A DNA stretch of 64,000 nt, taken from Siphonodentalium dalli (lineage: Eukaryota > Mollusca > Scaphopoda > Gadilida > Siphonodentaliidae). The stretch's first letter is position 1; the number at the start of each line of letters is the position of its first letter. The position numbers and the translations under genes were made by a program. Positions 18,326 to 31,100 of this stretch are shown here, in pieces. The notes beneath the pieces are model-generated. The model was not told the DNA's origin and ran no database searches. It saw only the letters and a list, made by a program, of their open reading frames with translations. Where the stretch lies: positions 8,459,710-8,523,709 of the forward strand of contig CP136062.1 in assembly GCA_032622095.1 (NCBI GenBank), read 5' to 3'.

Positions 18326-19059
18326 TCGCCTCAACCATGAAACCGGATCTATAAAATAAAAGCACCACCACACATGACAAAACACGCCCTCTCTGTGCCC
18401 AAATAAACCTTCTAAGCCTGTATGTTTAATGCACGGATTATAGGACGCGAACCGTGTAATAAACGCAGAACGACATGCCGTATACATCGAAAACCCCATT
18501 TACACATCGTGTCGTTCTGTGTATATATGTACCACCCCTGGTCACGTGGTCCAGCTAGTCTGCTATGGAGTTGGGATCATGCTGATTTTCTATACTACTG
18601 GTAGATTAAACTGATGTTGCTAATAATAAGTACCGTTATATATGATAAAGTTGTGTTTTTCGCGATATTTGGCTAATCTGTTTTTGAATGTTTGATTCAC
18701 ATAATGGCTTTTCCTCGATATGTTCAGATTAGATGGACACCGCGAAAATGAAAACTTTGTACAAATTAACAGTACTTTTTCTTAACAGCATCTGTTTGCC
18801 CTAATCAGCAGTACCCACCAGCATCATTGCACATTAGCAGAACCATTTGACCAGGGCCGTGTTCGTGGGTGTCTGTCCAAGTGACAACTCTTACAGGGTC
18901 AGCCCAAATCGCACATAGACCTCCGGAATGACAGTGACAAGTCAAAATTTGCTGCGTAGACATTACTGTTACATGCCAGCCATTTTATAAACAAATAGTT
19001 TATCAAATGCTGATCAAATCATGAATGTATTATTACATATTATTATATATATTACAGAT
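18326..19059. other. Upstream intergenic region
   Basis: Possible promoter and 5' flank of the methyltransferase gene. A TATAAAA is present in plus orientation at about 18,350 but no supported plus-strand gene follows; the frame 18,422-18,604 is 60 codons without family resemblance. Nothing recognised in the rest. Confidence 0.4.
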
Positions 19060-19290
19060 TATAAATTTGTTAAAGAAAAAATGATAAAAATTGTTATAGA
19101 ATGTAAGAAAATATTATAAGAAAATATAAAATTTGTTAAAGCATGTAAGAAAAAAATATAAAAATGATAAAAATTGTTAAAGAATGTAAGAACAATTGAT
19201 ATATAACGATCATTAATTGTTAGGCCAATGAATTCTCTTATATATGCGAGGCGACATAAGGTCGAACGCATATTATAGATAATGCATTGG
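19060..19290. mobile_element. Diverged MITE relic at the satellite border
   Basis: The stretch 19,213-19,282 is a mutated copy of the family hairpin ('ccaatgaattctcttatata' ... 'aatgcattgg'), followed by 'cacagg' as in the intact element. Before it, an expanded A-rich region repeats 'aaattgttaaagaatgtaag' several times, which matches the internal 'attaaagaatacaagaaaaa' segment of 7,620-8,056. It is more diverged than the copy at 14,143. Confidence 0.75.
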
Positions 19291-19309
19291 CACAGGTTCT
19301 TTCATGTCT

Positions 19310-19341
19310 CACCAGCGCAGCTCCCGTCATGAAGGGTTAAC
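19310..19341 (-). repeat. Solitary inverted satellite monomer
   Basis: The 32 bases 'caccagcgcagctcccgtca' plus 'tgaagggttaac' are the reverse complement of most of a 37-bp satellite monomer, with a single one-base gap. It is the only copy I noticed in the opposite orientation and lies about 360 bp before the main array. Confidence 0.8.
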
Positions 19342-19702
19342 TAAATGTTTCATTAGTTTGATTTTCCATGCAATGAAATGTGCTCCAGAAAAGACAGGTT
19401 TTCAACTTAAACATTCAATTTGCAATTACCCTTGGCGCTATTTGTTGATAGAATTATAGAAACCACCCCGGTGGGTGTTTATACCTAAGGCGTGTGTGAA
19501 TGATGACGTCATATAATTTTTCTATATATATTTCTATACGATGGAACGATTTTCAGGAAAGAGTGTATGCTATTTAGCGAAATTGACACGTGACTTCCGA
19601 TTAGCAACTGTTTAAAATTGCGGAATCGGAAGTGGAACAACGAGATGAAATGCCACGGCTCATGACGTCATTTACGTCATGTTGGCTTCGTAGGTGCAAC
19701 AT
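19342..19702. other. Spacer with hairpin and CRE sites before the satellite
   Basis: Contains full TGACGTCA palindromes at 19,504-19,511 and 19,673-19,680; the second is followed by a TTACGTCA half-match. It also has a perfect 10-bp stem acttccgatt (19,593-19,602) / aatcggaagt (19,624-19,633) with a 21-base loop. No gene. Confidence 0.55.
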
Positions 19703-20184
19703 TAACCCTTTCACGATGGTAGACGCGCTAGTGCAGCATTAATGTTTTATTACGGGAGCTGTGCTGGTGTAGCATTAACCATTTCACGACGGGAGCTGTG
19801 CTGTGCTGTGCAGCATTAACCCTTTCATGACGGGGAGCTGTGCTGGAGCAGCATTTACTGTTCCATGAAGGTAGTTGAGTTGGTGTAGGATTAGTTATTT
19901 CATGAAGGGAGCTGCGTTGGTGCAGCATTAAATATTTGATGATGGGAGCTGCGTTGGTGCAGCATTAACTCCTTCGTGACGGGAGCTGCGCTGGTGCAGC
20001 ATTAATTATTTTATGACGGGAGCTGCGTTGGTGCAGCATTAATTATTTGATGATGGGAGCTGCGTTGATGATGGGAGCTACGCGTTGGTGCAGCATTAAC
20101 TATCTCGCGACGGGAGCTGCGCTGGTGCAGCATTAATTATTTGATGACGGTAGCTGCGTTGGTGCAGCATTAACTCGTTCATGA

Positions 20185-23100
20185 CGGGAGCTGAGCTGGT
20201 GCATCATTAATTATTTCATGACGGGAGCTGCGTTGGTGCAGCATTAATTATTTGATGATGGGAGCTGCATTGGTGCAGCATTAACTCTTTCATGACGGGA
20301 GCTGCGTTGGTGCAGCATTAAATATTTCATGACGGGAGCTGCGTTGGTGCAGCATTAACTATTTCATGACGGGAGCTGCGCTGGTGCACCATTAATTATT
20401 TCAGGACGGGGCTGCGTTGGTGCAGCATTAATTATTTGATGATGGGAGCTGCGCTGGTGCAGCATTAATTATTTCATGACGGGAGCTGCGTTTGTGCAGC
20501 ATCAATTATTTGATGATGGGAGCTGCGTTGATGATGGGATCTACGCGTTGGTGCAGCATTAACTCTCGCATGACGGGAGCTGCGCTGGTGCAGCATTAAT
20601 TATTTGATGGCGGAAGCTGCGTTGGTGCAGCATTAACTCTTTCATGACGGGAGGTTAGCTGGTACAGCATTAATTATTTCATGACGGGAGCTGCGTTGGT
20701 GCAGCATTAATTATTTGATGACGGGAGCTGCATTGGTGCAGCATTAACTCTTTCATGACGGGAGCTGCGTTGGTGCAGCATTAACTATTTCATGACGGGA
20801 GCTGCGCTGGTGCACCATTAATTATTTCAGGACGGGGCTGCGTTGGTGCAGCATTAATTATTTGATGATGGGAGCTGCGCTGGTGCAGCATTAATTATTT
20901 CATGACGGGAGCTGCGTTGGTGCAGCATTAGTTATTTGATGATGGGAGCTGCGTTGGTGCAGCATTAACCCTTTCATGACGGGAGCTGCGTTGGTGCAGC
21001 ATTAACCCTTTGGTGACGGGAGCTGTGCTGGTGCAGCATTAATTATTTGATGACGGGAGCTGCGTTGGTGCAGCATTAACTATTTCATGAAGGGAGCTGC
21101 GTTGGTGCAGTATTAACTATTTCATGACGGGAACTGCGCTGGTGCACCATTAATTATTTCAGGACGGGCTGCGTTGGTGCAGCATTAATTATTTCATGAA
21201 GGTAGCTGCATTGGTGCAGCATTGACTCTTTCATGACGGGAGCTGCGCTGGTGCAGTATTAATACATTTCATGACGGGAGTTGCGTTGGTGCAGCGTTAA
21301 TTATTTGATGATGGGAGCTGCGTTGGTGCAGCATTAATTATTTCATGACGGAAGCTGCGTTGGTGCAGCATTAGTTATTTGATGATGGGAGCTGCGTTGG
21401 GGCAGCATTAATTCTTTCATGACTGGAGCTGCGTTGGGCAGCATTAATTATTTCATGATGGGAGCTGTGCTGGTGCAGCATTAACCTTTTTTATGACGGG
21501 AGCTGTGTTGGTGCAGTATTAACCATTTCATGACGGGAGCTGCGCTGATGCAGCATTAATTCTTTCATGACGGGATCTGTGCTGGTGCAGCATTCATTAA
21601 AAAATGACGGGAGCTGCGTTGGTGCAGCATTAACTCATTCATGACGGGAGCTTCGCTGGTGCAGCATTAATTAATTCATGACGGGAGCTGCGTTGGTGCA
21701 GCATTAATTATTTTATGATGGGATATCTGCTGGTGCAGCATTAACCCTTTCATGACGGGTAGCTTTGCTGGTCCAGCATTAACCCTTCCATGGTGGGACC
21801 ATGACGGCAGTTGCGTTGTTGCAGAATTAGTTATTTCATGAAGGGAGCTGCGTTGGTGCAGCATTAAATATTTGATGATGGGAGCTGCGATGTTGCAGCA
21901 TTAACTCTTTCATGACGGGAGCTGCGCTGGTGCAGCATTAATTATTTCACGAAGGGAGATGCAGCATTAATTATTTGATGATGGGAGCCCGCGTTGGTGC
22001 AGCATTAACTATTTCATGGCGGGAGCTGCGCTGGTGCAGCATTAATTATTCCATGACGGGAGCTGCGTTGGTGTAGCATTAACCCATTCATGACGGGAGC
22101 TGCGTTGGTGCAGCATTAATTATTTGCTGATGGGAGCTGCGTTGGTGTAGCATTAACCCATTCATGACGGGAGCTGCGTTGGTCAGCATTAATTATTTGA
22201 TGATGGGAGCTGCGTTGATGCAGAATTAACTCTTTCATGACGGGAGCTGCGTGGTGCAGCATTAATTATTTCACGAAGGGAGCTGCAGCATTAATTATTT
22301 GATGATGGGAGCCCGCGTTGGTGCAGCATTAACTATTTCATGGCGGGAGCTGCGCTGGTGCAGCATTAACTATTTCATGATGGGAGCTGCGCTGGTGCAC
22401 CATTAATTAGTTCAGGACGGGGTTGCGTTGGTGCAGCATTAATTATTTCATGACGGGAGCTGCGTTTGTGCAGCATTAACCCATTTATGACGGGAGCTGC
22501 GTTGGGGCAGCATTAATTCTTGCATGACGGGAGCTGCGTTGGGCAGCATTAATTCTTTCATGATGGGAGCTGTGCTGGTGCAGCATTAACCTTTTTATGA
22601 CGGGAGCTGTGTTGGTGCAGTATTAACCCTTTCATGACGGGAGCTGCGCTGGTGCTAGATTAATTGTTTCATGACGAGAGCTGTGTTGGTGCAGCATTAA
22701 TTATTTAACGACGGGAGCTGCGTTGGTGCAGCATTAACTCATTCATGACGGGAGCTGCGCTGGTGCAGCATTAATTATTTCATGACGGGAGCTGCGCTGG
22801 TGCAGTATTAATACATTTCATGACGGGAGTTGCGTTGGTGGAGCGTTAATTATTTGATGATGGGAGCTGCGTTGGTGCAGCATAAACTGTTTCATGACGG
22901 GAGCTGCGTTAGTGCAGAAATAATTATTTGATTATGGGAGCTTCGTTGGTGCAGCATTAACTCTTTCATGACGGGAGCTGCGTCAGTGCAGCATTAATTA
23001 TTTGCTGATGGGAGCTGCGCTGGTGCAGCATTAGTTATTTGATGATGGGAGCTGCATTGGGGGAACTTCAAGTCTTTCATGACTGGAGCTGCATTGGGCA

Positions 23101-24050
23101 GCATTAATTATTTCATGATGGGAGCTGTGCTGGTGCAGCATTAACCTTTTTATGACGGGAGCTGTGTTGGTGGAGTATTAACCATTTCATGACGGGATCT
23201 GCGCTGATGCATCATTAATTCTTTCATGACGGAATCTTTGCTGGTGCAGCATTAATTATTCAATGACGGGAGCTGCGTTGGTGCAGCATTAACTTATTCA
23301 TGACGGGAGCTGCGCTGGTACAGCATTAATTATTTCATGACGGGAGCTGCGTTGGTGCAGCATTAACTATATTATGATGGGATCTGTGCTGGTTCAGCAT
23401 TAACCCTTTCATGACGGGTAGCTCTGCTGGTCCAGCATTAACCCTTCCATGTTGGTACCATGACGACAGTTGCGTTGTTGCAGCATTAGTTATTTCATGA
23501 AGGGAGCTGCGTTGGTGCAGCATTAAATATTTGATGATGGGAGCTGCGTTGGTGCAGCATTAACTCTTTCATGACGGGAGCTGCGCTGGTGCAGCATTAA
23601 TTATTTCATGAAGGGAGCTGCGTTGGTGCAGCATTAATTATTAGATGATGGGAGCCCGCGTTGGTGCAGCATTAACTATTTCATGGCGAGAGTTGCGCTG
23701 GTGCAGCATTAATTATTTCATGACGGGAGCTGCGTTGGTGTAGCATTAACCCATTCATGACGGGAGCTGCGTTGGTGCAGCATTAATTATTTGCTGATGG
23801 GAGCTGCGTTGGTGTAGCATTAACCCATTCATGAAGGGAGCTGCGTTGGTGCAGCATTAAATATTTGACGATGGGAGCTGCGCTGGTGCAGCATTAACTC
23901 TTTCATGACGGGAGCTGCGCTGGTGCAGCATTAATTATTTCACGAAGTGAGCTGCAGCATTAATTATTTGATGATGGGAGCCCGCGTTGGTGCAGCATTA
24001 ACTATTTCATGGCGGGAGCTGCGCTGGTGCAGCATTAACTATTTCATGAT
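20185..24050 (+). repeat. Higher-order duplication, ~3.9-kb copy A
   Basis: Colinear with 24,051-28,180. The offset is 3,865 bp at the left (20,316 matches 24,181) and 4,129 bp at the right (21,676 matches 25,805; 23,335 matches 27,464). The change in offset is explained by extra material in copy B near 25,340-25,690. Boundaries are approximate. Confidence 0.8.
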
Positions 24051-27000
24051 GGGAGCTGAGCTGGTGCATCATTAATTATTTCATGACGGGAGCTGCGTTG
24101 GTACAGCATTAATTATTTGATGATGGGAGCTGCATTGGTGCAGCATTAACTCTTTCATGACGGGAGCTGCGTTGGTGCAGCATTAAATATTTCATGACGG
24201 GAGCTGCGTTGGTGCAGCATTAACTATTTCATGACGGGAGCTGCGCTGGTGCACTATTAATTATTTCAGGACGGGGCTGCGTTGGTGCAGCATTAATTAT
24301 TTGATGATGGGAGCTGCGCTGGTGCAGCATTAATTATTTCATGACGGGAGCTGCGTTTGTGCCGCATCAATTATTTGATGATGGGAGCTGCGTTGATGAT
24401 GGGAGCTACGCGTTGGTGCAGCATTAACTCTCGCATGACGGGAGCTGCGCTGGTGCAGCATTAATTATTTGATGGCGGGAGCTGCGTTGGTGCAGCATTA
24501 ACTCTTACATGACGGGAGGTGAGCTGGTACATCATTAATTATTTCATGACGGGAGCTGCGTTGGTGCAGCATTAATTATTTGATGATGGGAGCTGCATTG
24601 GTGCAGCATTAACTCTTTCATGACGGGAGCTGCGTTGGTGCAGCATTAACTATTTCATGACGGGAGCTGCGCTGGTGCACCATTAATTATTTCAGGACGG
24701 GGCTGCGTTGGTGCAGCATTAATTATTTGATGATGGGAGCTGCGCTGGTGCAGCATTAATTATTTCATGACGGGAGCTGCGTTGGTGCTGCATTAGTTAT
24801 TTGATGATGGGAGCTGCGTTGGTGCAGCATTAACCCTTTCATGACGGGAGCTGCGTTGGTGCAGCATTAACCCTTTGGTGGCGGGAGCTGTGCTGGTGCA
24901 GCATTAATTATTTGATGACGGGAGCTGCGTTGGTGCAGCATTAACTATTTCATGAAGGGAGCTGCGTTGGTGCAGTATTAACTATTTCATGACGGGAACT
25001 GCGCTGGTGCACCATTAATTATTTCAGTACGGGGCTTTATTGGTGCAGCATTAATTATGTCATGAAGGTAGCTGCATTGGTGCAGCATTGACTCTTTCAT
25101 GACGGGAGCTGCGCTGGTGCAGTATTAATACATTTCATGACGGGAGTTGCGTTGGTGCAGCGTTAATTAGTTGATGATGGGAGCTGCGTTGGTGCAGCAT
25201 TAATTATTTCATGACGGAAGCTGCGTTGGTGCAGCATTAGTTATTTGATGATGGGAGCTGCATTGGGGCAGCATTAATTCTTTCATGACTGGAGCTGCGT
25301 TGGGCAGCATTAATTATTTCACGATGGGAGCTGTGCTGGTGCAGCATTAACCTTTTTTTATGACGGGAGCTGTGTTGGTGCAGTATTAACCATTTCATGA
25401 CGGGAGCTGTGCTGGTGCAGCATTAACCTTTTTTATGACGGGAGCTGTGTTGGTGCAGTATTAACCATTTCATGACGGGAGCTGCGCTGATGCAGCATTA
25501 ATTATTTCACGATGGGAGCTGTGCTGGTGCAGCATTAACCTTTTTTTATGACGGGAGCTGTGTTGGTGCAGTATTAACCATTTCATGACGGGAGCTGTGC
25601 TGGTGCAGCATTAACCTTTTTATGACGGGAGCTGTGTTGGTGCAGTATTAACCATTTCATGACGGGAGCTGCGCTGATGCAGCATTAATTATTTCATGAC
25701 GGGATCTGTGCTGGTGCAGCATTAATTATTTAATGACGGGAGCTGCGTTGGTGCAGCATTAACTCATTCATGACGGGAGCTTCGCTGGTGCAGCATTAAT
25801 TAATTCATGACGGGAGCTGCGTTGGTGCAGCATTAATTATTTTATGATGGGATATCTGCTGGTGCAGCATTAACCCTTTCATGACGGGTAGCTTTGCTGG
25901 TCCAGCATTAACCCTTCCATGGTGGGACCATGACGGCAGTTGCGTTGTTGCAGAATTAGTTATTTCATGAAGGGAGCTGCGTTGGTGCAGCATTAAATAT
26001 TTGATGATGGGAGCTGCGATGTTGCAGCATTAACTCTTTCATGACGGGAGCTGCGCTGGTGCAGCATTAATTATTTCACGAAGGGAGCTGCAGCATTAAT
26101 TATTTGATGATGGGAGCCCGCGTTGGTGCAGCATTAACTATTTCATGGCGGGAGCTGCGCTGGTGCAGCATTAATTATTCCATGACGGGAGCTGCGTTGG
26201 TGTAGCATTAACCCATTCATGACGGGAGCTGCGTTGGTGCAGCATTAATTATTTGCTGATGGGAGCTGCGTTGGTGTAGCATTAACCCATTCATGACGGG
26301 AGCTGCGTTGGTCAGCATTAATTATTTGATGATGGGAGCTGCGTTGATGCAGAATTAACTCTTTCATGACGGGAGCTGCGTGGTGCAGCATTAATTATTT
26401 CACGAAGGGAGCTGCAGCATTAATTATTTGATGATGGGAGCCCGCGTTGGTGCAGCATTAACTATTTCATGGCGGGAGCTGCGCTGGTGCAGCATTAACT
26501 ATTTCATGATGGGAGCTGCGCTGGTGCACCATTAATTAGTTCAGGACGGGGTTGCGTTGGTGCAGCATTAATAATTTCATGACGGGAGCTGCGTTTGTGC
26601 AGCATTAACCCATTTATGACGGGAGCTGCGTTGGGGCAGCATTAATTCTTGCATGACGGGAGCTGCGTTGGGCAGCATTAATTATTTCATGATGGGAGCT
26701 GTGCTGGTGCAGCATTAACCTTTTTATGACGGGAGCTGTGTTGGTGCAGTATTAACCCTTTCATGACGGGAGCTGCGCTGGTGCTGGATTAATTGTTTCA
26801 TGACGAGAGCTGTGTTGGTGCAGCATTAATTATTTAACGACAAGAGCTGCGTTGGTGCAGCATTAACTCATTCATGACGGGAGCTGCGCTGGTGCAGCAT
26901 TAATTATTTCATGACGGGAGCTGCGTTGGTGCAGCATTGACTCTTTCATGACGGGAGCTGCGCTGGTGCAGTATTAATACATTTCATGACGGGAGTTGCG

Positions 27001-28180
27001 TTGGTGGAGCGTTAATTGTTTGATGATGGGAGCTGCGTTGGTGCAGCATAAACTGTTTCATGACGGGAGCTGCGTTAGTGCAGAAATAATTATTTGATTA
27101 TGGGAGCTTCGTTGGTGCAGCATTAACTCTTTCATGACGGGAGCTGCGTCAGTGCAGCATTAATTATTGGCTGATGGGAGCTGCGCTGGTGCAGCATTAG
27201 TTATTTGATGATGGGAGCTGCATTGGGGGAACTTCAAGTCTTTCATGACTGGAGCTGCGTTGGGCAGCATTAATTATTTCATGATGGGAGCTGTGCTGGT
27301 GCAGCATTAACCTTTTTATGACGGGAGCTGTGTTGGTGGAGTATTAACCATTTCATGACGGGATCTGCGCTGATGCATCATTAATTCTTTCATGACGGAA
27401 TCTTTGCTGGTGCAGCATTAATTATTCAATGACGGGAGCTGCGCTGGTATAGCATTAATTATTTCATGACGGGAGCTGCGTTGGTGCAGCATTAACTATA
27501 TTATGATGGGATCTGTGCTGGTTCAGCATTAACCCTTTCATGACGGGTAGCTCTGCTGGTCCAGCATTAACCCTTCCATGTTGGGACCATGACGACAGTT
27601 GCGTTGTTGCAGCATTAGTTATTTCATGAAGGGAGCTGCGTTGGTGCAGCATTAAATATTTGATGATGGGAGCTGCGTTGGTGCAGCATTAACTCTTTCA
27701 TGACGGGAGCTGCGCTGGTGCAGCATTAGTTATTTCAAGAAGGGAGCTGCGTTGGTGCAGCATTAATTATTAGATGATGGGAGCCCGCGTTGGTGCAGCA
27801 TTAACTATTTCATGGCGAGAGTTGCGCTGGTGCAGCATTAATTATTTCATGACGGGAGCTGCGTTGGTGTAGCATTAACCCATTCATGACGGGAGCTGCG
27901 TTGGTGCAGCATTAATTATTTGCTGATGGGAGCTGCGTTGGTGTAGCATTAACCCATTCATGAAGGGAGCTGCGTTGGTGCAGCATTAAATATTTGATGA
28001 TGGGAGCTGCGCTGGTGCAGCATTAACTCTTTCATGACGGGAGCTGCGCTGGTGCAGCATTAATTATTTCACGAAGTGAGCTGCAGCATTAATTATTTGA
28101 TGATGGGAGCCCGCGTTGGTGCAGCATTAACTATTTCTTGGCGGAAGCTGCGCTGGTGCAGCATTAACTATTTCATGATG
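24051..28180 (+). repeat. Higher-order duplication, ~4.1-kb copy B
   Basis: Second copy of the block 20,185-24,050. It contains an additional ~264 bp made of repeated 'ttaaccttttttatgacggg' / 'gtgttggtgcagtattaacc' units at about 25,340-25,690. This shows a small local expansion after or during the larger duplication. Confidence 0.8.
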
Positions 28181-31100
28181 GGAGCTGCGCTGGTGCACCA
28201 TTAATTAGTTCAGGACGGGGTTGCGTTGGTGCAGCATTAATTCTTTCATGATGGGAGCTGTGCTGGTGCAGTATTAACCTTTTTATGACGGGAGCTGTGT
28301 TGGTGCAGTATTAACCCGTTCATGACGGGAGCTGCGCTGGTGCTGCATTAATTGTTTCATGACGGGAGCTGTGTTGGTGCAGCATTAATTATTTAACGAC
28401 GGGAGCTGCGTTGGTGCAGCATTAATTCATTCATGACGGGAGCTGCGCTGGTGCAGCATTAATTATTTCATGACGGGAGCTGCGTTGGTGCAGCATTGAC
28501 TCTTTCATGACGGGAGCTGCGCTGGTGCAGCGTTAATTATTTAATGATGGGAGCTGCGTTGGTGCAGCATAAACTCTTTCATGACGGGAGCTGCGTTAGT
28601 GCAGAAATAATTATTTGATTATGGGAGCTGCGTTGGTGCAGCATTGACTCTTTCATGACGGGAGCTGCGTTAGTGCAGCATTAATTATTTGATTATTGGA
28701 GCTGCTTTGGTGCAGCATTAACTATTTCATGGCGGGAGTTGCGCTGGTGCAGCATTAATTATTTCATGACGGGAGCTGCGTTGGTGTAGCATTAACCCAT
28801 TCATGACGGGAGCTGCGTTGGTGCAGCATTAATTATTTGCTGATGGGAGCTGCGTTGGTGTAGCATTAACCCATTCATGACGGGAGCTGCGTTGGTGCAG
28901 CATTAATTATTTGATCATGGGAGCTGCGTTGATGCAGAATTAACTCTTTCACGACGGGAGCTGCGTGGTGCAGCATTAATTATTTGATGATGGGAGCTGC
29001 GTTGGTGCAGCGTTAACTCTTTCATGACGGGAGCTGAGCTGGTGCAGCATTAATTATTTCATGACTGGAGCTGCGTTGGTGCATCATTAATAATTTCATG
29101 ACCGGAGCTGCGCTGATGCAGCATTAATTATTTGATGACGGGAGCTGCGTTGGTGCAGCGTTAACTCTTTCATGACGGGAGCTGAGCTGGTGCAGCATTT
29201 ATTATTTCATGACGGGAGCTACGTTGGTGCATCATTAATTATTTGCTGATGGGAGCTGCGCTGGTGCAGTATTAATACATTTCATGACGGGAGCTGCGTT
29301 GGTGCAGCGTTAATTATTTGATAATGAGAGCTGCGTTGGTGCAGCATTAACTATTTTACGACGGGAGCTGTGCTGGGCAGCATTAACCCTTTCATGACGG
29401 GGAGCTGTGCTGGAGCAACATTAACTCTTCCATGACGGTAGTTGAGTTGGAGTAGGATTAGTTATTTCATGAAGGGAGCTGCGTTGGTGCAGCATTAAAT
29501 ATTTGATGATGGGATCTGCGTTGGTGCAGCAATAACTCTTTCGTGACGGGAGCTGCGCTGGTGCAGCATTAATTATTTCATGACGGGATCTGCGTTGGTG
29601 CAGCATTAGTTATTTGATGATGGGATCTGCATTGGGGCAACATCAAGTCTTTCATGACTGGAGCTGCATTAATTATTTCATGATGGGAGCTGTGCTGGTG
29701 CAGCATTAACCTTTTTATGACGGGAGCTGTGTTGGTGGAGTATTAACCATTTCATGACGGGATCTGCGCTGACGCAGCATTAATTCTTTCATGACGGGAT
29801 CTGTGCTGGTGCAGCATTAATTATTCAATGACGGGAGCTGCGTTGGTGCAGCATTAACTCATTCATGACGGGAGCTGCGCTGGTGCAGCATTAATTATTT
29901 CATGACGGGAGCTGCGTTGGTGCAGCATTAACTATATTATGATGGGATCTGTGCTGGTGCAGCATTAACCCTTTCATGACGGGTAGCTTTGCTGGTCCAG
30001 CATTAACCCTTCCATGGTGGGACCATGACGACAGTTGCGTTGTTGCAGCATTAGTTATTTCATGAAGGGAGCTGCGTTGGTGCAGCATTAAATATTTGAT
30101 GATGGGAGCTGCGTTGGTGCAGCATTAACTCTTTCATGACGGGAGCTGCGCTGGTGCAGCATTAATTATTTCATGAAGGGAGCTGCGTTGGTGCAGCATT
30201 AATTATTTGATGATGGGAGCCCGCGTTGGTGCAGCATTAACTATTTCATGGCGGGAGTTGCGCTGGTGCAGCATTAATTATTTCATGACGGGAGCTGCGT
30301 TGGTGTAGCATTTACCCATTCATGACGGGAGCTGCGCTGGTGCAGCATTAATTATTTGCTGATGGGAACTGCGTTGGTGTAGCATTAACCCATTCATGAC
30401 GGGAGCTGCGTTGGTGCAGCATTAATTATTTGAATATGGGAGCTGCGTTGATGCAGAATTAACTCTTTCATGACGGGAGCTGCGTCGTGCAGCATTAATT
30501 ATTTCATGAAGGGAGCTGCGTTGGTGCAGCATTAAATATTTGATGATGGGAGCTGCGTTGGTGCAGCATTAACTCTTTCGTGACGGGAGCTGCGCTGGTG
30601 CAGCATTAATTATTTCATGACGGGAGCTGCGTTGGTGCAGCATTAATTATTTGATGATGGGAGCTGCGTTGATGATGGGAGCTACGCGTTGGTGCAGCAT
30701 TAACTCTCTCATGACGGGAGCTGCGCTGGTGCAGCATTAATTATTTGATGACGAGAGCTGCGTTGGTGCAGCATTATCTCTTTCATGACGGGAGCTGAGC
30801 TGGTGCTGCATTAATTATTTCATGACGGGAGCTGCGTTGGTGCATCATTAATTATTTGATGATGGGAGCTGCATTGGTGCAGCATTAACTCTTTCATGAC
30901 GGGAGCTGCGTTGGTGCAGCATTAAATATTTCATGACGGGAGCTGCGTTGGTGCAGCATTAACTATTTCATGACGGGAGCTGCGCTGGTGCACCATTAAT
31001 TATTTCAGGACTGCGCTGGTGCAGTATTAATACATTTCATGACGGGATTTGCGTTGGTGCAGCGTTAATTATTTGATGATGGGAGCTGCGTTGGTGCAGC

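Noticed and set aside
18350..18604. Plus-strand TATAAAA followed by a 60-codon frame
   Set aside because: A single motif plus a short frame without similarity is not enough to claim a gene.
29421..30088. About two dozen minus-strand open frames of 61-89 codons inside the satellite (for example 29,421-29,606 and 29,900-30,088), with near-identical peptides
   Set aside because: They are created by the repeat: 37 bp shifts frame each unit, the frames occur only in the divergent sub-block, and copies arise through the higher-order duplications. No domain, start context or splice evidence supports coding.
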